Source: Pseudonocardia sp. TRM90224 (GTDB taxonomy: Bacteria > Actinomycetota > Actinomycetes > Mycobacteriales > Pseudonocardiaceae). Taken from it: DNA of 64,000 nucleotides. The stretch is from contig NZ_JAJGSX010000022.1 of the NCBI RefSeq assembly GCF_021245725.1, positions 62,001 through 126,000 on the forward strand, given 5' to 3'. The translations under genes and the position numbers were made by a program. The notes below the pieces were generated by a model that had not been told where the DNA came from, searched no databases, and saw nothing but the letters and a program-made list of their open reading frames with translations. Of this stretch, positions 15,739 through 24,400 are shown piece after piece; the stretch's first letter is position 1; every line of letters begins with the position of its first letter.

Positions 15739-17067
15739 TCAGACGATATCGCCGAACCCGGTCGGTTCGCAGCCTGGCGGGTGGGAGCTCGCCTCCCGAC
15801 GGCCTGCGTGGACACCTGAACCCGTAAACGGTCTTCGCCTGGGGACTTGGTCCGGGTCGACATATCTGGGCGGGACGAATTCTAGTATTCCGTCGACCAT
15901 CCGGGCGATCCATTCGGTGGCATGTATTTCCCGGTGATGCATCCGGCATAGCATGACGAGGTTGTTGATTTCAGTTGATCCACCATTCTGCCATTCGACG
16001 ACATGGTGGATGTCGCACCAACTCGCCGGGCGGCCACATCGTGCGCATCCGCGGTCACGGGCTGCGACGGCTCGTCGCATTCCGTCGGGAATCACGCGGG
16101 AGAGGCGGCCGATGTCGAGGGGCTGGCTGTCGCTGTTCATGACGATCGGAATGACGGCGGCGTTGCAGGCGAGCTGCCGCAGGTCTTTGGTGGTGATGTG
16201 GCCGCCGAAGTCCAGCATTGCGGTGCGAACTCGGGTTTCCAGCTCTTCGAGCGGGATGTGCACGTTGAGATGTGGCCGGTGCCCACCGGACTGTGGGACG
16301 TCGCCGTGGTCGAGGACGTACCCGCAGACGTCGGCCAACGCCTCGGCCTGGCGCTGTTTGCAGCTGCGCTGATCATCCGATCCCGCCGGTTTCGACTTCG
16401 CGTCGATCAGGGTGGCGATGGTGGCGAACAGGACCGGATTGTCGAACCGGCCCTTGATCGTCCCGCCGGGCCGGTCGGGGTGTGGGGTGATGGTGAGCTC
16501 GTTGACCTCGGACTCGGGTCCGTCGTCGGGTTCGGGTCCGTCCTGGTCCAGGCCGCGCACGACGTCCATCCCGAACGTGAGAACTTCCGACGGCCGGTTG
16601 AGCGGGGCGTACTCCACGACCCGCCGCTCGACCTCATCACACATGGCGGCGCTGAGCCGGGACGCCTCACCGGACTCCAGCACCTTCCGGATCACCTCGA
16701 CGTGGGCCAATCCGATCGTCGCGGCCGCGAACGCCGCAGCGCAGATCGGCATCCGGGGTTCCAGGACGGTGCCGGTCAAGCTCACCTGTGGGCACAGGTT
16801 CTGCGCGGCGTTCACGTACTGGCGGGCTGTGCCCCAGTCGATGTTCCAGGAGTCCGCGAGAGCACCGATCGGCGCCCGGTAGCCGAGCGACCCGAACCCA
16901 CCCTCCCGCAAGAAATCGGCGACGAACTGAACCCGCGCCCGGTCGATCTCCCGGACCACTCGTTCCATATCTCGGGACGCAAGAAGGCGATCGGGGAACG
17001 TTCCGGTGGCGGCCTCGACTTGTAACTCGGCGATACCGTCGAGTGTGGTGTCGAGACCCGGGGACAT
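15739..17067 (-). CDS. DUF222 / HNH endonuclease domain protein (13E12 repeat family)
   Basis: 442 residues. The N-terminal ~290 residues are the DUF222 (13E12) helical domain. The C-terminal HNH nuclease motif is RDRGCARCGRPASWCDIHHVVEW followed by NLVMLCRMHHREIH, with the paired Cys and the catalytic HH. These genes occur in many copies in actinobacterial genomes and often mark sites of rearrangement or phage/mobile DNA, but no activity has been fixed for most. Upstream is a gene-free tract with several repeat families, which fits that picture. Confidence 0.9.
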   Translation of the reverse strand: MSPGLDTTLDGIAELQVEAATGTFPDRLLASRDMERVVREIDRARVQFVADFLREGGFGSLGYRAPIGALADSWNIDWGTARQYVNAAQNLCPQVSLTGTVLEPRMPICAAAFAAATIGLAHVEVIRKVLESGEASRLSAAMCDEVERRVVEYAPLNRPSEVLTFGMDVVRGLDQDGPEPDDGPESEVNELTITPHPDRPGGTIKGRFDNPVLFATIATLIDAKSKPAGSDDQRSCKQRQAEALADVCGYVLDHGDVPQSGGHRPHLNVHIPLEELETRVRTAMLDFGGHITTKDLRQLACNAAVIPIVMNSDSQPLDIGRLSRVIPDGMRRAVAARDRGCARCGRPASWCDIHHVVEWQNGGSTEINNLVMLCRMHHREIHATEWIARMVDGILEFVPPRYVDPDQVPRRRPFTGSGVHAGRREASSHPPGCEPTGFGDIV

Positions 17068-17128
17068 GACTCAATTCTAGGCGAGGTGAAGATCGTCGGC
17101 CAGTGAATAGGAGGCTGAGGTGCGAAGA

Positions 17129-17144
17129 GTGTACTTATGTACAC
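17129..17144. promoter_or_regulatory. Perfect dyad upstream of the HNH gene
   Basis: GTGTAC-TTAT-GTACAC lies 62-77 bases upstream of the HNH endonuclease start. It is a perfect 6-bp inverted repeat and a candidate operator; no partner is known. Confidence 0.4.
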
Positions 17145-17300
17145 CCCCAAGTCTGGACGAGGGTGCCGCACCTGTAATGCCGTTTCCAACCGCGCAGACC
17201 CGGGTGCGACGTCGCAGACCGCACAACCTCTGCGAGGACACAACGGGCTCTGCGAGGTCGCGCCGAAGGCGTGCCCGCCACCTACAGGTGGGGCTGAGAG

Positions 17301-17434
17301 TGCCATCCCGTCGACCTGGATAATCCCCACCACACGGCCGCCCGTGGGCGGCCCTCAACCCAACGGAAGACAACGGACGAAGCTCCGCCCACGGGCGGCC
17401 GTGTGGTATCCCCAAGGAGGTCGACGGGATGGCA
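17301..17434. repeat. 134-bp element with two-part long inverted repeats
   Basis: The outer arms TGCCATCCCGTCGACCT (17301-17317) and their complement (17418-17434) are perfect over 17 bp. The inner arms, 23 bp each and perfect, lie at about 17329-17351 and 17385-17407 (starting ACCACACGGCCGCCCG), separated from the outer arms by a ~10-bp mismatched segment. The central loop is about 33 bp. The structure looks like a small non-autonomous element or a very strong hairpin. No target duplication could be identified. Confidence 0.8.
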
Positions 17435-17583
17435 CGACCCCGACCATCCCGGAGACTTGCCCGCCCGGCGAGGGCGCCCTTAAGAAACGCGACCACCAAG
17501 CCCAACAGAACCACCACCGCGAGACCATCCGCCACGAACCCACCCAACGGAACCACGTCGAGAACCCACCCCACCCACCCAAA

Positions 17584-17751
17584 ACGCGCGACCCGCCCGC
17601 CGAAACGCGAGACTCACCCGCCGAAACGTGGGACTCGCCCGCCGAAACGTGGGACTCGCCCGCCGAAACGTGGGACTCGCCCGCTGGAACGTGGGACTCG
17701 CCCGCCGAGACGGGGGACTCGCGCGCTGAGACGGGGGACTCACCGTGCCGG
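17584..17751. repeat. 21-bp tandem repeat array (consensus ACGTGGGACTCGCCCGCCGA + A)
   Basis: Eight 21-bp units start at 17584, 17605, 17626, 17647, 17668, 17689, 17710 and 17731. The middle units are identical or nearly so; the flanking ones diverge and trail off as GTCGACTCACC-like units to about 17815. Read in frame the array would give PAETWDS repeats on one strand and HVSAGES repeats on the other, but it lacks coding character. It is not a CRISPR array, since there are no spacers. Confidence 0.85.
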
Positions 17752-17900
17752 AGGTGTCGACTCACCGTTCCAGAAGTGGCGACTCACCGTGCTGAAAGTG
17801 TCGACTCACCTGTCCACCCCGACTCGCGCACGGGTTCGCCCCGACTTGCGCACGGCCTTGCCCGACTGCCGAATCTAGCGCCCGCCCTCGCCTCGTCCTT

Positions 17901-18479
17901 TTACGTCTTCGGTGTGCAGGCGAAGCGGACCCGCGCCGGCGGGAGGTTGCCCCACACCACGGGACCCATCTGGACGTCGTCGAATGCGCCGAGCACGTCG
18001 GCGTGGTGCCGGCGGGCCTCCGGGAGCCATCGGAACATGCTCAGCGCCACCTGCGTGAACGTTCCGTCCGGCGCGAGCACGTCGGCGACGAGCCGCGGGA
18101 TCGGTGCGCTGCGGTAGGCCGCCCACGGCAGCAGGCTCACGACGGCGTCGACGGGCCCGATGCCACGGGCATCGAGCACCTCGTGCAGCGTTCCCGCGTC
18201 CGCGCAGACCACATCCACCCCGCGGTGGCGTTCCGCCAGGCGCTCGGCGAGCAGCGGGTTCAGCTCGATCGCCACGTGCCGCCCCCGGCCGCGGAGACGC
18301 CGCTGGACGGCGTCCGTCAGCCGTCCGCTGCCCGCACCCAGCTCGACGACCACCGGTTCGGTTGTCGTCGGGAACCGGCACAGCATCTCCGCGACGAGTG
18401 CTTCGGAGCTGGCGGTGACGGTCGCTACCGCCGTCGGGGCTCGGAGGAACTCCCTGAACAGGACGAAGGCATTGGACAT
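17901..18479 (-). CDS. SAM-dependent methyltransferase (phospholipid N-methyltransferase/KsgA-like)
   Basis: 192 residues from the ATG at 18479; the upstream extension to 18545 lacks conserved sequence. Motif I is VVVELGAGSGRLTDAVQRRL, followed by HVAIELNPLLAERLAERH (acidic end of strand 2), VVCADAGTLHEVL and VDAVVSLLPWA. This is the layout of the PmtA-like/rRNA dimethylase-like small methyltransferases. FREFLRAPTAVATVTASSEALV at the start is typical of the phosphatidylethanolamine methyltransferase branch. Membrane-lipid methylation is the best guess. Confidence 0.75.
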   Translation of the reverse strand: MSNAFVLFREFLRAPTAVATVTASSEALVAEMLCRFPTTTEPVVVELGAGSGRLTDAVQRRLRGRGRHVAIELNPLLAERLAERHRGVDVVCADAGTLHEVLDARGIGPVDAVVSLLPWAAYRSAPIPRLVADVLAPDGTFTQVALSMFRWLPEARRHHADVLGAFDDVQMGPVVWGNLPPARVRFACTPKT

Positions 18480-18557
18480 CCGGCTGACGCTAGGTGTACC
18501 GGATGGCCGACAGATGTCGCGGAGTGAACCGCAGCGGTGCGGCATGGTGCAGGTCGG

Positions 18558-19733
18558 TCACCGCGCGTGCTGCCGTCGTGCGGCGGCGACAACGACCAGC
18601 CCCGCCGCCGCGACGCACGCGCCGACCGCGGAGGGGCCGGCGAAGCCGAGGCCCGACGTGATCGACAACCCGCCGGCGTAGGCGCCGAGCGCCGCACCGA
18701 GGTTGACGGCGGATCCGCCCGCGGCGGCGGCGAGTGAGGGCGCACCGGCCGCCTGGTCGATGAGCCTGGTCATGAACGGCGCGACGATGGCGAACGCCGC
18801 CGCACCCACCACTGCGAGCGCCACGACCGCCACCACCGGGTTCGAGGCTCCGGCCGCGAGCACGGCCAGCCCGGCCGCGAGCACCGCAAGCGATCCGCCG
18901 AGGCTGCCGAGCTGCGCGCGAGAGCCGAGCCGGCCGCCGATCACGTTGCCGGCGAGCAGCCCGACCCCGAAGAGCGCGAGCAGTGGGGCGATCGCGGCGT
19001 CCGGGAAGCCTGCGACCGAAATGAGCAGTGGCGTCACATAGGTGAACATCGCGAAGAGGCCGCCGAACCCGGCGAGCCCGATGGCGAGGGTCAACCACAC
19101 CTGCACTCGGCCGAAGGCTGCCAGCTCCGCGCGCAGCGTCGCCGCGACCGGTGGGGGTGGCAGCGCCGGCACCGCCCGGCTGACGATCACGAGGCTGACC
19201 GCCGCCAGCGCGGCGAGCACCCAGAACGTGGAGCGCCACCCCAGCTGCTGGCCGAGCAGCGTGCCGAGCGGGGTGCCGACGATGTTGGCCGTCGTCCCGC
19301 CCGCGAACACGATCGCGATCGCTCGCGCCCGCCGCTCCGGGGCCACCAGCTCGGCTGCGACGACCGACGCGATCGGCAGGAACGCGCCCTGCCCGAGGGC
19401 CCCGAGCACCCGTCCAACCATCAGCGCGGGATAGTTCGACGCCAGCGCCGCGACGAGGTTGCCGATCACGAAGACCACCGCGGCGGTGAGCAGCAGCGCC
19501 CGCCGGGGCGTCCGGGTACCGGCGGCGACGAAGATCGGCCCGCCGATCACGATCGCCAGCGCGTACCCGGAGATCAGCAGCCCGGCCGCCGGGATCGAGA
19601 CACCGAGGTCGATCGCGACGGACGGCAGCAACCCGGCGATCACGAACTCCGCCGTGCCCATCACGAACGCGCTGGCCGACAAGGCGACCAACGCGGCCGC
19701 GGAAGTGGGCCGCGCGGACGTCGTCGTGCTCAT
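18558..19733 (-). CDS. MFS transporter, DHA1 type (AraJ/chloramphenicol-efflux-like)
   Basis: 391 residues, 12 hydrophobic segments, start at the ATG at 19733. The opening AAALVALSASAFVMGTAEFVIAGLLPSVA and the loop RTPRRALLLTAAVVFVIGN are characteristic of the AraJ/Cmx/SotB group, which exports sugars or drugs by proton antiport. It stands alone on the minus strand between the methyltransferase and the WrbA-like gene. Substrate unknown. Confidence 0.85.
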   Translation of the reverse strand: MSTTTSARPTSAAALVALSASAFVMGTAEFVIAGLLPSVAIDLGVSIPAAGLLISGYALAIVIGGPIFVAAGTRTPRRALLLTAAVVFVIGNLVAALASNYPALMVGRVLGALGQGAFLPIASVVAAELVAPERRARAIAIVFAGGTTANIVGTPLGTLLGQQLGWRSTFWVLAALAAVSLVIVSRAVPALPPPPVAATLRAELAAFGRVQVWLTLAIGLAGFGGLFAMFTYVTPLLISVAGFPDAAIAPLLALFGVGLLAGNVIGGRLGSRAQLGSLGGSLAVLAAGLAVLAAGASNPVVAVVALAVVGAAAFAIVAPFMTRLIDQAAGAPSLAAAAGGSAVNLGAALGAYAGGLSITSGLGFAGPSAVGACVAAAGLVVVAAARRQHAR

Positions 19734-19821
19734 GTGTGCTCCTCGAGAACACGCGACAACGACGGCATCACGAATGCGGAAACGCGATTCGGCAATGCCG
19801 TCGGAGCCGACGGAGTGGGGT

Positions 19822-20436
19822 TCAGGCTGCCGTGCGCAGTGGGGCAAGAGCGGCTGCCAGGTGCGCGAGCCGGCCGCCTTGGAAACGGGCGGCGTTCAGC
19901 AGTTCCTTGGACGGCTCGCCCTCACCGGAGACGCTGCTGAGCCCGTACGGGTTGCCGCCCGCCGCGTGGATGATGTCGTAGTCGACGTAGCCGGTCGGCA
20001 CGATGATCGAGCCCCAGTGGTAGGCGATGTTGTAAAGCGCGAGCAACGTCGACTCCTGCCCGCCGTGCCTCTCCGAGGTGCTGGTGAAGGCGGTGAACGG
20101 CTTGCCGGCGAGGTGCCCCGCCTCCCAGATGCCGCCCGTCGTGTCGATGTAGCTCTTGAGCTGCGCCGCGATGTTCCCGTAGCGGGTGGGGGTGCCGACG
20201 GCGAACCCATCGGCCCAGACGAGGTCGTCCGGCGTGGCGATCGGGACGTCGGCGGTGGCGTCGGCATGAGCGCGCCAGGCGGCGTTGCGGTCGAGCGCGT
20301 GTGCGGGGGCGGTCTCAGCGGTGCGCAGCAGCCGGACCTGCGCCCCTGCTGCCGCCGCGCCGTCGGCGATCGCCTCGGCGGTGGTGTGCACATTGCCGGT
20401 CGCCGAATAGTAGACAACTGCAATCCGTGACGGCAC
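19822..20436 (-). CDS. wrbA: NAD(P)H:quinone oxidoreductase, WrbA family flavoprotein
   Basis: 204 residues. The GTG at 20436 is chosen because a strong AGGGGGAG ribosome site lies 5-6 bases upstream of it; the nearby ATG lacks one. The flavodoxin fold begins IAVVYYSATGNVHTTAEAI (FMN phosphate loop), then VGTPTRYGNIAAQLKSYID, FTSTSERHGGQESTLL and HWGSIIVPTGY. All are WrbA hallmarks for two-electron quinone reduction. It is divergent from a LysR gene, which probably regulates it in response to quinones or redox stress. Confidence 0.9.
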   Translation of the reverse strand: MPSRIAVVYYSATGNVHTTAEAIADGAAAAGAQVRLLRTAETAPAHALDRNAAWRAHADATADVPIATPDDLVWADGFAVGTPTRYGNIAAQLKSYIDTTGGIWEAGHLAGKPFTAFTSTSERHGGQESTLLALYNIAYHWGSIIVPTGYVDYDIIHAAGGNPYGLSSVSGEGEPSKELLNAARFQGGRLAHLAAALAPLRTAA

Positions 20437-20473
20437 GGTTGCTCCCCCTTCTCGGGCATTCATTCTGGTGTGT

Positions 20474-20487
20474 CGGAAATTTCTCCG
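20474..20487. promoter_or_regulatory. Dyad in the wrbA/LysR intergenic region
   Basis: CGGAAATTTCTCCG: arms CGGA and TCCG around the palindrome GAAATTTC, 38-51 bases upstream of the wrbA start in the 121-bp divergent gap. It is a candidate site for the LysR protein encoded alongside. Confidence 0.4.
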
Positions 20488-20557
20488 ATCCATCGTGGCG
20501 AACCCGGGTTGCGGTGAACAAGGACGCATTTCTTTGCGCAGCGTGTAGTGTCGCTGC

Positions 20558-21460
20558 ATGGTCGAGGGGATCGAGCTGCGCGAGATCCGCACGTTCCTCG
20601 CCGTCGCCGAGGCGCTGCATTTCGGCCGGGCCGCCGAAAAGGTGGGCCTCACACCGTCGCGGGTGAGCCAGTCGGTGCGGGCGTTGGAGTCGCGCCTCGG
20701 CGGGCTGCTGTTCGAGCGCACCAGCCGGAAGGTGGTGCTCACGCCGCTCGGCCAGCACCTGTACAAATCGCTCGCGCCGGCGCACCTCGCGGTGGTGCAG
20801 GCGCTGCGCTCGACGCAGGACGCGGCGCGTGGTGTCGCCGGCACGTTCCAGCTGGGCATGTTCGATCCGGCGAGCTATGCCGCGCCCCACCTGGCCGACC
20901 TCATCCGGGCCTTCGAGGCGCTGCACCCGGGATGCCAGGTCGCGGTGCGGGAGATCGCGATGGAGGACCAGCTGGAGTGGCTGCGGTCCGGCGAGGGCGA
21001 CGCGCTGGTGCTGCGGCTGCCGAACGCGGCGCCCGACCTGACCATCGGGCCGGTGCTCACCGACGAGGACCGGGTGCTCGCGGTGGCGGTCGACCACCCG
21101 ATCCTGCAGCGCGGCGAGATCGACGTGGAGGATCTCGCCGACTTCACCGTCACGGACATGCCTCAGATGCCTCGGGAGACGATGGACGCGTTCATCCCTC
21201 CGCGCACGCCGTCGGGGCGGCTCATCCCGCGCCGAGAGGTCCACCGGTTCAGCGAGCTGCTCCCGCTCGTGGCGGTGCGTTCGATCGTCCACCCGACGGT
21301 GCGGTCGTTCGACAAGTACCACCGGTACCCGGGCGTGACGTACGTGCCGATCACCGGGATGCCCCGTTCGCGGACCGCGCTGGCCTGGGTCACCCGGTCG
21401 TTCAACGCACGCACGGCGGCGTTCGTCGAGGTGGTGAAGGAGTTGCTCGGCGATCGATAG
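20558..21460 (+). CDS. LysR-family transcriptional regulator
   Basis: 300 residues. The N-terminal helix-turn-helix IELREIRTFLAVAEALHFGRAAEKVGLTPSRVSQSVRALESRLGGLLFERTSRKVVLTPLG is textbook LysR. The remainder is a type 2 periplasmic-binding-like effector domain. It is divergent from wrbA and convergent with the NRPS operon, ending 10 bases before the NRPS stop. wrbA is the likely target; control of the NRPS genes cannot be excluded. Confidence 0.92.
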   Translation: MVEGIELREIRTFLAVAEALHFGRAAEKVGLTPSRVSQSVRALESRLGGLLFERTSRKVVLTPLGQHLYKSLAPAHLAVVQALRSTQDAARGVAGTFQLGMFDPASYAAPHLADLIRAFEALHPGCQVAVREIAMEDQLEWLRSGEGDALVLRLPNAAPDLTIGPVLTDEDRVLAVAVDHPILQRGEIDVEDLADFTVTDMPQMPRETMDAFIPPRTPSGRLIPRREVHRFSELLPLVAVRSIVHPTVRSFDKYHRYPGVTYVPITGMPRSRTALAWVTRSFNARTAAFVEVVKELLGDR

Positions 21461-21469
21461 GCGGTGGGC

Positions 21470-24400
21470 TCAGCCGCCGAGCACGCACGCCGCGAGGAAC
21501 TCCGGGCGCGTGACGTTCAGGTAGTGACCGCCATCGGGTGCCACCCGCACGTCGAGGCGGCCGAACCGGGCCCAGTGCCCGGCCGCCTGCTCGTGGCCGC
21601 GGACGAGCGGGTCGTCGAGGGCGTAGACGACCGTGATCGGGAGCACGGCCGGTTCCGGGTTGCGAAGGGCCGCGGCGAAGGCGTGGCTGGCTTCCGCCGT
21701 GTCGTAGCGGAAGGCCCGCGCGAGATCGGACCGGTCGGCCTCGGCAAGCCCGTCGAGCTGGTCGAACCCGGTGTTGGCCACCAACCACCGCAGGATCTCG
21801 CCCTCGCTCATGGCCATCACCTCGGTACTGGTGTGCTCGCGGGGGTCGATCGACCGGAGCACCTTCGCCACGATCACGAGCCGTGCGACCCCGACGCCCC
21901 GCTCGTGCAGCACCCGCCCGGCAGTCAGCACCGGCCCGGCGCCTGCGCAGTGCCCGAGCAGCACGACGGGACCGACGGCTCGGGCGGCGATCTCCGCGGC
22001 CAGCTCGGCACCGAGCTGCTCGGCCGGCACGGCAGGCCGCGGATCGTGCTCCACCCGCCCCGGCAGCTCGACACCGAACACCCGTGCCCCGGCCGGGTGC
22101 AGGTGCCGTGCGAGGTCGAGGTAGCTCGCGGCACTGCCACCGGCGTAGGGCACGCAGACGATCGTGGACGTCGGGTCGAGCCCCTCGGACCCCGCCGCGG
22201 CGGTCAGGTCGACCAGCAGGTCGCGCGCGGAGCCGCCGCGGTCGCGCAGGTGCCGGACGAGCCCGCGGGCGGTCGGGTGGGCGAGCAGGTCGCGCACGGT
22301 GGCGCCGCCGCCGAGCGCGACCGCCACCTTCATCGCGGCGACGGAGTGCCCACCGGCGTCGAAGAAGTTGTCGGTGACACCGATGTCGTCGACCGACTTG
22401 CCGATGGCCGAAGCGAACGTCGCCAGCATCAGCCGCTCGTCCGCGTCGGCTGGCTCGACCGGTTCGTCGCGCACCCGACCGCCGACCATCCCTGCCAGCC
22501 GGGCGCGGTCGACCTTGCCGTTCGCGGTGAGCGGGAACGCGTCGAGGTGCCGCACCGAATCGGGGTGCATGGCGGCCGGCAACGTCGCGGCCAGCGCATC
22601 GCGGAGGTCCCGGACGGTGAGTCGGGCGCGGCCCGTGTGGAACGCGGCCAGCAGCTTGTTGCCGTTGACGTGCTGCACTACCACCGCCGCCGCGTCGACA
22701 CCCGGCAACCTGCGCACGGCGCCCTCGATCTCCGCGAGCTCGATCCGGAAGCCGCGGACCTTCACCTGGTGATCAACGCGTCCCGCGCAGTCCAGCACGC
22801 CGCCCGGGAGCCACCTGCCGATGTCACCGGTGCGGTACATCGTGGCCGAGCGGTCGTCGAGGACGTTCGGCTGGAAGGCGGCGGCGGTCCGGGCCGGATC
22901 GTTGACGTACCCGGCGCCGACACCTGGCCCGGTCACGATGATCTCGCCGTACGTGCCGACCGGGCAGCGCCGGCCGCTGCCGTCGACGACGTGCAGCCCG
23001 GTGTTGAGCACCGCCGTGCCGACCGGGACGCGGTCGCCGTCGACGGGCCCGCGCATCACGTGGTGCGCCACATCGTCGGACGCCTCGGTCGGCCCGTACG
23101 CGTTGACCAGCGGCGTCGAGAACCTCGCGAACCACCGTCCGGTGAGGTCGGGCGGCAGCGCCTCGCCCGTCACCACCGCGCAGCGCAGCGCCGGCAGCGC
23201 AACGGGGCGGCGCTCCAGCTCGGCGAGCACGGCGTCGAGGTGGGCGGGCACCAGCTCCAGCACCGTGACCTCCTCGCTCGCGAGGGTGCGCACCAACGCC
23301 CCCGGCTCGGCGGCCACCTCGTGGTCGACGATCACGGTCCGGCCGCCGACCAGCCAGGCGGCGATCAGCTGCCACACCGAGATGTCGAAGCACTGCGTGG
23401 CGACCTGCGCGATCCGGTCGCCCGCCCCGAGCTGCAGGTCGACCTGCTTGGCCAGCAGGTGGTTCAGCATCCCGAGGTGGCGGATCACCGCGCCCTTCGG
23501 CTCGCCGGTCGAGCCCGAGGTGAAGATCGTGTACGCCGGGTCGTCGCGATCGGGGCGGTCCGCGTCACGCAGCGCACCACCGCCGCTCGTGGCCTCCACG
23601 GTCACAACAGCGGGCATCCCGTCCTCGACGCCCGCGAGCCCGGTCCGGACCGCGGCCGCCGCGGCCGCCGCGACGACGACGTGCCGGCTACCGCTGCGCC
23701 GCACGACCGCGCCGAGCCGCGCCATCGGCGTCGACAGCTCCTGGGGTAGGTACACGGCACCGACCTTCAGGAGCGCGAGCACCGTGACCGCCCAGTCGAC
23801 ACCCCTGTCGAGCACGGTCACCACCATGCTGCCGGCGCGGACCCCGTCGGCCCGCAGGTGCCCGGCGACGGTGGCGCTGATCTCGTCGAGCTCGCGGTAG
23901 GTGAGCCGGCGCTCGCGGTGCACGAGCGCCACCTCGTCGGGAACGGCGGCGACCTGCTCGGCGAAGCGGTCGACGAACGTCCCCGCCGGCAGGTCGAGCC
24001 TCGCCCCGGACGCGCCGGTGATCTCCACGAGCTCCGCGGCGTCGAGCAGCGTCCCTGCATGCACGTCGAGGTGGGGGCGGTGACCGAGCAGCGTCAACGC
24101 CTTCGCGTAGTACCCGCCGATCCGCGCGATCCGCTCGGCGTCGAATGCGGCGGCGTCGTAGTGCAAGGAGAGCTGGACGGCATCGGTGATCGCGTCCTGG
24201 GCGAACTCGGCGCGGAACGGGAACTCGGTCTGCGCGTTCACGATGGACCGCACCATCCCGAACCCGTCGCGCGCGGAGAGCTGCTTCAGCACGTGGAAAT
24301 GGGTGAAGTTGAAGACCGACTCGAACAGTGGTTCGCGGGTGCCGGCCGCTCGTTTCATCTCCGCCATCGGGAAGCGCCGGTACGGCAGCAGCTCGGTCTC

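Larger units (their letters stand above)
17068..17900. other. Gene-free, repeat-rich tract of about 0.8 kb
   Basis: No credible protein-coding gene lies here. Open frames across it simply translate the repeats. It contains a dyad near the HNH promoter (17129-17144), a perfect 10-bp palindrome GCGACGTCGC around 17202-17211, a 134-bp inverted repeat element (17301-17434) and a 21-bp tandem repeat array (17584-17751) decaying to about 17815. Confidence 0.75.

Noticed and set aside
15717..15863. Long start for the GNAT gene
   Set aside because: This part overlaps the 3' end of the HNH gene in another frame and lacks acetyltransferase-like sequence.
17584..17815. Possible CRISPR array
   Set aside because: Units are contiguous 21-bp tandem repeats with no unique spacers and no cas genes in the window.
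17137..18117. An open frame giving a PAETWDS-repeat protein
   Set aside because: It merely translates the 21-bp tandem repeats, has no ribosome site or family, and runs into the antisense of the methyltransferase gene.
18480..18545. N-terminal extension of the methyltransferase gene
   Set aside because: The added residues show no conservation and would place the start against the 3' end of the MFS gene; MSNAFVLFREFLR is a natural start.
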